Shown here in pieces: positions 56,698-64,000 of a stretch of DNA of 64,000 nucleotides. Every line of letters begins with the position of its first letter. Position 1 is the first letter of the stretch. The stretch is from assembly GCA_958298945.1 (NCBI GenBank), contig OY282607.1, forward strand, positions 72,594,868 to 72,658,867, in the 5' to 3' direction. The position numbers and the translations under genes are program-made. A model generated the notes under the pieces. That model was not told where the DNA came from. It saw only the letters and a list, made by a program, of their open reading frames with translations, and made no database searches. The DNA comes from Atherix ibis (lineage: Eukaryota > Arthropoda > Insecta > Diptera > Athericidae).

Positions 56698-59600
56698 TTA
56701 GAAACAATGACATCGAAAAAATACCTTTAGACAAAAATTCAACATTCTTCACGTACAACATCTAATTTATCATATCCAGCACAGTATGATTTTTTTCCAA
56801 TCCTCACTCAAGAATATTAATACAAAAATTCAATTTAGTTTTGATAGTAGGTAGCAGTCCCTTACATCACTACAAATAATTCGGCTATCGACAATTCTCT
56901 TATGCTTAAGATAATTTTATAGTCAAAGTCCGTCTCTTGGGCTGTAATCCAGATTCGAATTATATTGAATTCGAATAAAAATCAATTTAAAGGGTTCCCT
57001 TGGGAATGTGAATTTATCGCAATAAGAACAACAAAAAATATTTGAAACTAGAACCCTAGTTTGGAACTAACTACGATAGTTCAAATTTATTGCATTTTTT
57101 TTATTTCTATCAATTTTCTATCACACAATTAAAAATATACAATTTGTGGTTGAATAGTTACCAAATTGTAAATAGAATATAAATATATGCTTGTATATAC
57201 AAAAGAATGAAAATTTTACGCGCAATGGTATTTTTCTGGTACGCGATACATAAAATTATTCAATAAAAACTTTTATGTCAAGTGGTCAAATAGTAAAAAA
57301 TTTATGGTGTAGAAATCGGCTTGGAAATCCAAAAGAAATCGTCAACATACAAACATAAGACTAGACCAAATGTTAAAGTTATGCAAAGAATGGCACACGA
57401 TAAATTTCTTCGATGTTGGACTATGAGAAGACAAGACGCCAACCAATGTAGACAAGGGCCTAGTCTTAGATGGGCAACGTCCAAACAAATCGGCCAGCAT
57501 AAGATAAATTCCTTGTCGTCCAGAATAGTCAAAGTATTTGGTACTCATTGGTTATCCGTTGTCGTCGTCATCGTTGTCCATTATTTGCCTTCACCGTCGT
57601 TGTCGTTGACTTTGAAAGAAATTTTCGGAGGCACAAAGGCAAACCACACTCTTAGAAGCTAACCGGGTAGGTGGACTCTGTCCAAAGAAGCTGTGAATTG
57701 GCCCCATGCAACGCATTCGATTAATGATAACGACCGAGACCAACGAATATGACTAACAATAAAATCTTGGTCGTGTATCAATTGAAGAATATTTTTAAAA
57801 TTTCCCTCACGCCAGTATAACTCTTTACGTATTGCGTATTGATATATTCTGTAGAGAAAATGCGGGGGTTTTAAGAAATCAAATTTTTCTTTTTAGCAAT
57901 TCTCAATAAAATGAGTTTTATTCATATGAAACCCTATAGTTTTTATGGAGAAAATTTTGCAACAAAATATTTTTCTAAGGAATTCAGAAGAAATTTATAC
58001 TATATTCCATATAAAAATATGCTAATACAAATATTTATTTTTCAGATGAAGAAATTTGATTTTATTTGCTACATTTCCCATACAAAAATTGATATCTTGT
58101 AAAAATTTAGTAAGCCTATTCAGACAAGATATCGTAAATAAATATTATATGATTTGTATTAGTTTTGTAAGCAAGAATTTTGATAATAATGACAACTGTA
58201 ATCGATCGATTGTCAATAGAGTATTTGATAATTCAAGTTAATTTCCATATGTAGTATAATTAAAAACAAAAACCTTTAAATCCGTGAATAAAATCCCAAT
58301 TTTTTAAAGCACCTAATTTAATATTTTTAGTTGTTACTTTCGATCATCAACACATCTTTCACATTCTAAGATACAGTGTGAGTTTCTGAATTTCTATAAC
58401 ATTTTTTAGTAAGAAGTCTTATAAAAAAAACACGATTTTGTAAAATAAAAAATTGAACATAAACTAAAATTTATAGCCAGAAAAGGTTCGAAGATTTTCG
58501 GTTTTATCATCCATAGAACTTAGACTATAAAAATTATTATCTTACAGTAAATAGTGTTTTAAACAGTGAATGGAAATCCTAGAAAATATTGAAAAAAAAA
58601 ATTCTTCAAGAGTTTTTCATTGGAGACATTAAATGATTCACTCAATTTATGACTCAACGATCCAATAAAGAATTTCCAGTATTAGAGAACAACTTTTTTA
58701 TCATTTTTCGTTTAGAAATTAGGAAAAATACTGATGACAATTTACCTAAGTTACGAGAATTCTAAATTTTACGCTTATGTAGGCGCATAGAAAGTGCCGA
58801 TGCTCTAGAAATTCCATATAAGAGAAGACAATGCGGGATTTTTTTTTGTATTCAAGAAAATTGGTCATGTGTAGAAATTAACATAATTTGTCTCTTATAT
58901 GTTGAAGCATACAAAAAAAAAATATTCATACATAAAGAATAAAATGCTGTAAAATAATGCATACTCGTATAATATCATTACCAAATCCCTTATAACTTGC
59001 AATAGTACCTTGTCAACATGTAAACGTCTTCGAAAATACGCACTAAATTTTAATATGAAATTTTACCGCCCATCGCTTAGGCTGACACACCTGGTTTGGT
59101 TATTAGTGATGTTAAGATGCGCAAAACTTACACCATTCTATCAATTCACTTTTTCATGTGGAAGTTTTTTATTTTCTTCATTGAAATATTGGTAACATTG
59201 TTATCGGTGTGGTCTACTCTTATAAGGTAATAAAAAAGAAAATTATGGAAATATAAAATAGGTCGGAATTTTTATTTCCATTCAAGTCATCTGTAGAGAG
59301 GTGTGTTATTTATAATCGCAATTGCCTATTTTTTTAAAAAAAAATTCTTTTTTTTTCTGTACTTCTAATGTTAGATATTGTTAAATATTTTATTACTGGC
59401 ATTGTTATGGTTGTTATTGAGTGGGCTAACTAAATCTGTTCTATCCGATGTTATCTTCTATTAAATTACTTCAATAAGCATCAATTGATCGTAAAAGCAA
59501 TTGTTATCGAAAAATTCAGTTCAAAGTAAATAATAGGCAGTTTATTCACTGAATAAGTATGTTGACAAGTTCAAATCAATCAATAATTATATAAAATACA

Positions 59601-59739
59601 TCATACGTGCTCCACATTATCAGATCTGTTTAAGTTTAATGGGAATTAATTACAAAACTGGTAGAAAGTCCATACACATTAATTAGCAGCACATGTATTC
59701 CAATAATAATAGATCGATTTAAATATACAAGTTGCGGTA
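56698..59739. other. Mixed AT-rich stretch, no recognised gene
   Basis: A 113-codon plus-strand frame at 57321-57662 (starts MEIQKKSSTYKHK) is open, as are minus frames over the same bases, with no recognisable domain. A GTC/GTT-rich patch at 57555-57610 accounts for some of this openness. The rest shows nothing. Confidence 0.4.
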
Positions 59740-60560
59740 GATGTAAAAAAACTGATTTTTTTTTCCTTTAATTTTTTTTTTACATCGATGGTATTCCTTC
59801 TAAAGTATTTACTTTGGATAGTCATACATCGACGGAAGCATTGTGTCACTCTTGGTAACTGTGCTTATATGCTTCAACAGAAATCGCCTTTAGCTCCTCG
59901 GTTACACTCTTTAGATATTATAGATAGTACTACTTTGAAGTCCTTTCAAGTGATTTTTGATTTCAAAGAATGAAAAAAGTCGAATGAATACAGATTAAGT
60001 GAAAAGAAGGGCTAGGGAACGACAGTAATCCATTTTTCTGATAAAAACTCGTCGATGGAGGTGGCCCTATGACAGAGACCGTTGGCATGATGGAGCTTCC
60101 AAGTGTCTGCAATGTTGCATCCGACGCAACGAAGTCTATTTCTGAGCTTTTCAAGGAACTTCAATGTTAATCAGCGGTCCCGAGCAAGGCTCATTTTCTA
60201 TTGCTTTTATGGCAGCCAAAAAAATTCTATTGCTTTTATGGCAGCCAAAACTTATCCTCTTGATAAGGAATGTTCTCCACAGAATCATTAATAATTTTCG
60301 TAAGTCAAATTAGCGGATTCATCAAGTTTAACATAAAATTTGATGGCACATCGTTTCTCCAAATTTCATGGTTCCATTTTTCCTACCGCACTACAAAAGA
60401 ACACTTCAATTATCACTCTTTACAAGGTCGCGCAGTTACCCAACGATGTTGAAGCTTATACTGCACGTCTACAAAGGACTAACATTCAAGCCAACTTGAG
60501 GAGAAGTTTTCAGTATTATCAGATCCCTCCCATTGATGCCAGTTTCATTAGTTTATACAC
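59740..60560 (-). mobile_element. Decayed mariner-type element, family C copy 3
   Basis: 59817-59950 matches 43760-43895 (shared TCGGTTACACTC and adjacent sequence), 60200-60350 matches 44130-44260, and 60447-60530 matches 33137-33235. On the minus strand the first part reads AISVEAYKHSYQE across a frameshift, like a mariner C-terminus. It contains a 26-bp tandem duplication (60196-60250). Further decayed than the 43.7 kb copy. Confidence 0.5.
60196..60250 (+). repeat. 26-bp tandem duplication
   Basis: TTCTATTGCTTTTATGGCAG plus CCAAAA occurs at 60196-60221 and 60225-60250. The corresponding place at 44.15 kb has a single, diverged copy. Confidence 0.92.
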
Positions 60561-60754
60561 GAAGAGCAAAAATGATCGTCTCTTTCTCAACTGGAATTTT
60601 ATCACAACCTCATACCTTCACTAACCTGTTGTTAAATGTATTTTAATCGTAATTTTCCATATTTTTAAATTAATATTTATGAAAGAAAAATCTTTCAAAT
60701 ACTTACTAATTAATTAAAATTTAATTTTAGTATTTTGAAAACTTGAAATTAAAA

Positions 60755-61165
60755 CTTATAATATTGTCCAATCGTCGAATCACCGTTAGAGAAGTTGCTG
60801 AGGACTTAAACATATCGATTGGCTCGTGCCAATAATGTCGCAGCCACCGTATTCCTAATAATGTCGCAGCCACCGTATTCCCCAGATCTGGCCCCCTGTG
60901 ACTTTTTCTTGTACCGAAACTGGAGAGCCCCATGAAAGGACGGCGCTACGCTACGATTGAGGAGATAAAGACGGCATCGAAGGAGGAACTGAACAAGATC
61001 ACAAAAAATGATTTTTTGAAGTGCTTCGAGGATTGGAAAAAACGTTGGCACAAGTGTATAATATCTGGTGGGGATTACTTTGAAGAGGAAAAAATGGATA
61101 TTCATGAATAAACAAATAATTTTTGAAAAAATACAAAATTTGCAATACTTTTTGAACAGACCTCG
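60755..61165 (+). mobile_element. Internally deleted mariner with 3' end, same family as 20.7 kb
   Basis: It begins with ILSNRRITVREVAEDLNISI, a mariner helix-turn-helix, then jumps (with a 25-bp tandem repeat at the join) to SQPPYSPDLAPCDFFLY, which holds the third catalytic aspartate. After a one-base shift it reads YATIEEIKTASKEELNKITK and NDFLKCFEDWKKRWHKCIIS, then GGDYFEEEKMDIHE and a stop. It ends with the mariner end CGAGGTCTGTTCAAAAAGTA (inverted) and TA at 61166-61167. The left end is missing. This intact C-terminus shows what the rearranged 20.7 kb copy lacks. Confidence 0.85.
60831..60881 (+). repeat. 25-bp tandem duplication at a deletion join
   Basis: AATAATGTCGCAGCCACCGT plus ATTCC is at 60831-60855 and 60857-60881, exactly where the mariner coding jumps from the N-terminal to the C-terminal region. 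Confidence 0.92.
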
Positions 61166-61167
61166 TA

Positions 61168-61960
61168 TTATGCTCAATACAAAGAATAAAAACTATGGAA
61201 GAAAATTAAAATCTTTGAAAAAGGAATATTTTAGTTCTTTTCTTGTCAAAATATCATCAATAAATTTTTAAGGAGCATGTTATGACTATTGCAAATATTT
61301 CCTAATTTTGAAACAATTACCAAAAGAAATTTTATTAGAATTTTGTTCTTATCCGAAGAAAAAGAATAATTTTCATCCAACTGTAAGACATTCGATAAAT
61401 ATGAAATAGAATTTTAATTCCTATTTGATAAATATTGAATAATTTTATTTAAATCCAATAAATTTACTAGCCCCACAGCAAAAAAAATCATTTTTTATAA
61501 TTATAATAATTATTAAACTAAAATAAAAAATATTTTTAATAACAAATAATATATACTTAATCAAATAAACTTCCGCAGAAAAGATAATATTTACTTTATA
61601 TTTGTATAGTTTATTTATATATAATAAATATATTTGCATAGTTTATTTATTACTTTTATGCATATTTACAATTACTTACCAAACTAACTATAAGTACTTT
61701 AACAAATAGTTTATAATTATACTATCAAATAAGTATCCAGAATCGTTTATTTGAAAAAGCCGCCTAAAAAATTTGAAAAAAGTTGGCGCTAATTTTTCTA
61801 GTCAACTAGTTTGACAGCTATCTGTCAACTAGTTTTTGTACAACAATTAGTTTATCAGTCCATCTCAAATTTGCTCTGTGATTTTGAATATGGAATCAAC
61901 TGTCGAACAACCAATTAATTTGAAAAAAGGTTTATGGTGAGTCAGCTATATCGAAAACAT
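61168..61960. other. AT-rich stretch without a recognised gene
   Basis: The 61.8 kb part contains a short repeat of GTCAACTAGTTT, with TTTGACAGCTATCTGTCAA. No coding recognised. Confidence 0.45.
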
Positions 61961-62990
61961 GAGCATAGGTTAGGTTAGGTTAGATTAGAACGGCTGTCTG
62001 CCACTTCAGTCGAACACACACAGACCAAAATTCGGTTCGTTGTGATACCACGTAATCATCAAGGCTGATATCATCCTGAGAACCAATTGGAAGCGAGTGC
62101 AAAGTGCTTGATTTTTGTCATATCCATGCGCGCAATATCACTCAGATCATCACCCAGAGTTCTCCATCTGAGGATTATGAAGGCTGGGCATGAGCAGAAA
62201 AGATGAGGAATAGTCTCTTCTTCCTCCTTATCTTTACAACTTCGACTGAAGTCGTTTCCGGGGATACCCAGTCATCTATCGTGTCTCCCTAATAAGCAAT
62301 GACCTGTAATGATCCCGGTCAGAATGCTGATGTGAACCCTACCTGTTCTCAGTAGGCTTTCTGTTCTCTTATAAATTAGCTTAGACTAGATTATTCTAGA
62401 GATGTGGTACAAGTCAAGATTGCTCCACCTCTCATTTCCTAGCTTTATTGAACTCAGCGAGATGATGTATGGAGCCGACTTCATAGTCATGTATGCCTCC
62501 TTTGTAACAGTGAGGGGGGTCTAGTCTGGTACCATTTCTGGCCAACTCACCTGTTTTACAGTTTCCTGGAATGTCACTATGTCCTGGAACGCAGCATAGA
62601 TTAACATTGCAATATCATTCAAAGATCTGCGATTTGGGAGTCGTAGGAATATGTTTTTATTTAAAGACGTGGAGAAGACCCCTGCTCCTGTAATGTCCCT
62701 TTTCCTTGATCCATCTGTATATATTTCTACAGCGAATTCTTCCTGGACCTTCCATAATTGACAAACACAAGCATAGAAGTAATAGAAAGCTTTCAAAGCT
62801 GGTCTTTGGAGTGTCATAAATGATGATGGAACATTGTATGATAGAAAGATATGCTTTAACGAGACAATTTGGACTCCTTTTCATGAAACACGTTATCCCA
62901 GTCAAATAAGTTTCTTTGGGAAGCTTTACATTGGCTTGGGCATTGCTTCCAGTCTTCGTATCACTGCTGGAAGCCTTCAACTGTTACACT
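61961..62990 (-). mobile_element. Non-LTR retrotransposon 3' part with RNase H domain
   Basis: On the minus strand, across frameshifts and gaps: EIYTDGSRKRDITGAGVFST (62730-62670) is the start of an RNase H domain, with its first catalytic aspartate. CCVPGHSDIPGNCKTGELAR (62600-62540) is the later H-containing block. LTGIITGHCLLGRHDR, then LGIPGNDFSRSCKD, then IPHLFCSCPAF (62330-62170) is the zinc-knuckle-like end. Elements of the I, LOA and related clades have this order. The 3' tail, after the coding, ends in CTAAC repeats at 61974-61995 instead of polyA. Catalytic RT sequence is not seen. Confidence 0.75.
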
Positions 62991-62999
62991 TATTTTCAT

Positions 63000-63430
63000 G
63001 AAACGCATAATGATGCTGGGCGATGAAACGACGACTTATGAGCTAACTAGTAAACAAGCTTCGAAATGCCGCTTCCATAACAAGCCGAAACCAAAGTTGC
63101 TTGAAAATTATAGTGATGTTTAATATGTTCTTTGATTATCATGGTATTATTTGCTGTGACTTTTTTCAGAGGCGCATAACGTCAATAAACCATATTATCT
63201 GAACCTTAAGGCACGTTTGAGAGAGTGTTTGCGCCAGAAAAGGTCCCGCACTCAAATGAATTTTTGGCAGAAAACTCAACGAATGTCACAGTCTTTTGAA
63301 GGCAATACCAAGAAATGCTTCAAGAAAGTATTTCGAAGAGAGGGTTTATCGGTGGCATCAACACATTTGCTGCAAATGGTGTCAAATCCAGATTATTTGT
63401 ACCTTTTTTAAGAGTACGAAATAAATCCAG
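63000..63430 (+). mobile_element. Decayed mariner transposase fragment
   Basis: Across frameshifts it reads a diverged GDET-like block (GDETTTYELTSKQASKCRFH), then MFFDYHGIICCDFF-like sequence, then VNKPYYLNLKARLRECLRQK (63194-63245), a clear match to the mariner block before the second aspartate (VNKEYYLxVxxRLRExxRxKR). After a deletion it continues NTKKCFKKVF and RWHQH in another frame, like the C-terminus. No ends are visible. Confidence 0.6.
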
Positions 63431-64000
63431 ATTATTAACTATTATTTTGGATTCTAGAATATTTAACAATTCCGAATACTTATTCGACAGTTTTATTTAA
63501 TATATTCAATTATAATAAATATTTTATTCTATAAAATTAACTAATAATATAATTTAAGTTTTAAAGCAATTAATTTGTATTAAATGTAATAGAATTTTAT
63601 GTATTATAATTTGCATTTAATGTCGTATGATATTTTTATTGGAATCAATTTTTAAAAATATAAAAAAGCGGAATTTTTAAAATTATAAAAAAGTGGAATA
63701 AATTGTCGAGTAAAATCTCTTTATTTGTCGATATTACAAAATCGATTGCCGAGCATCCGTCATTCTATTATAATTCAAAAAAGAACAAAAATTGAAAATA
63801 TGTGTACAATTACTAAAATCATTTTATGGTGCATAGTAAAATCCAATAAAATAATTTCAAAGTTGTGTTAACCTTTTCCAAAAACTAATCAATAAATAAT
63901 ACAAATCATCTACAAAAATTTGATTTTTACATTATAAAATAGACTTTACTCATTAGCAATCTTCCGGAAATAATTTCGACTAAATTACGTACTTCTTTAG
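63431..64000. other. AT-rich stretch at the window edge
   Basis: No recognised gene or repeat. Confidence 0.5.

Noticed and set aside
57302..57662. Overlapping frames on both strands, one containing YVDD, which recalls a reverse transcriptase active site.
   Set aside because: No other RT block is found around it, and the openness comes partly from a GTC/GTT-rich patch. A four-residue match is not evidence.
61970..61995. Interstitial telomere repeat (TTAGG).
   Set aside because: Only about three imperfect units, lying at the 3' end of a non-LTR element; a retrotransposon tail explains it better.
1..64000. CRISPR arrays, bacterial operons, plasmid or phage features.
   Set aside because: No regularly spaced repeats, no dense coding, and clear animal transposon and intron signals throughout.

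Overview
The window looks like a stretch of a dipteran fly chromosome. It is strongly AT-rich, lacks dense bacterial-style coding, has GT-AG splice signals around the few good coding pieces, and is full of Tc1/mariner-superfamily transposons and non-LTR retrotransposon debris of the kind seen in fly genomes. The species cannot be fixed from what I can see. No operon, CRISPR array, rRNA gene or intact tRNA gene is visible.

Host genes are sparse and appear only as isolated exons in long AT-rich intron or intergenic DNA. The best is a 432-codon exon at about 8.9-10.3 kb on the minus strand. It has a clear 3' splice acceptor, a start codon, a C1-type zinc finger and a GTAAGT donor that cuts the finger in two. 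A 35-codon terminal exon with an acceptor, stop codon and polyA signal lies at 41.4 kb (minus). Weaker exon candidates are at 1.2, 2.6 and 11.1 kb (plus) and 56.5 kb (minus). A broken THAP-type zinc finger exon sits at 15.3-15.8 kb.

Mobile DNA dominates. Five full-length or near full-length mariner-type elements have paired inverted ends: 13.6-14.8 kb (plus), 16.2-17.4 kb (minus, irritans/Himar1-like), 20.7-21.6 kb (rearranged, with two 5' ends), 29.3-30.6 kb (minus, nested in an older element) and 36.8-38.1 kb (minus, a close relative of the 13.6 kb copy). All are broken by stops, frameshifts, deletions or lost catalytic residues. Partial mariners lie at 5.2, 19.5, 38.5, 60.8 and 63.0 kb. 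A second family, whose catalytic spacing suggests a DD41D-like group, is scattered as pieces at 3.2, 17.6, 25.8, 44.5 and 53.6 kb. A third decayed family, ending near AAGTAATGAGACC, is seen at 32.7, 43.7 and 59.7 kb. There are also a Tc1-like 3' end (40.3-40.9 kb), a Helitron helicase piece (53 kb) and three non-LTR fragments (6.2, 54.2 and 62 kb). The 54.2 kb one has intact target-site duplications.

The most unusual structural signal is a series of long, nearly perfect inverted repeats with very short spacers. The largest has 48-bp arms and a 2-bp spacer at 35.9 kb. Others are at 15.8, 17.3, 18.5, 22.8, 39.4 and 45.25 kb. Two of them (17.3 and 45.25 kb) lie inside transposon sequence and look like products of template switching or faulty gap repair. 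I found no convincing new multi-gene system; the interest lies in these rearrangements and in the hidden exons.
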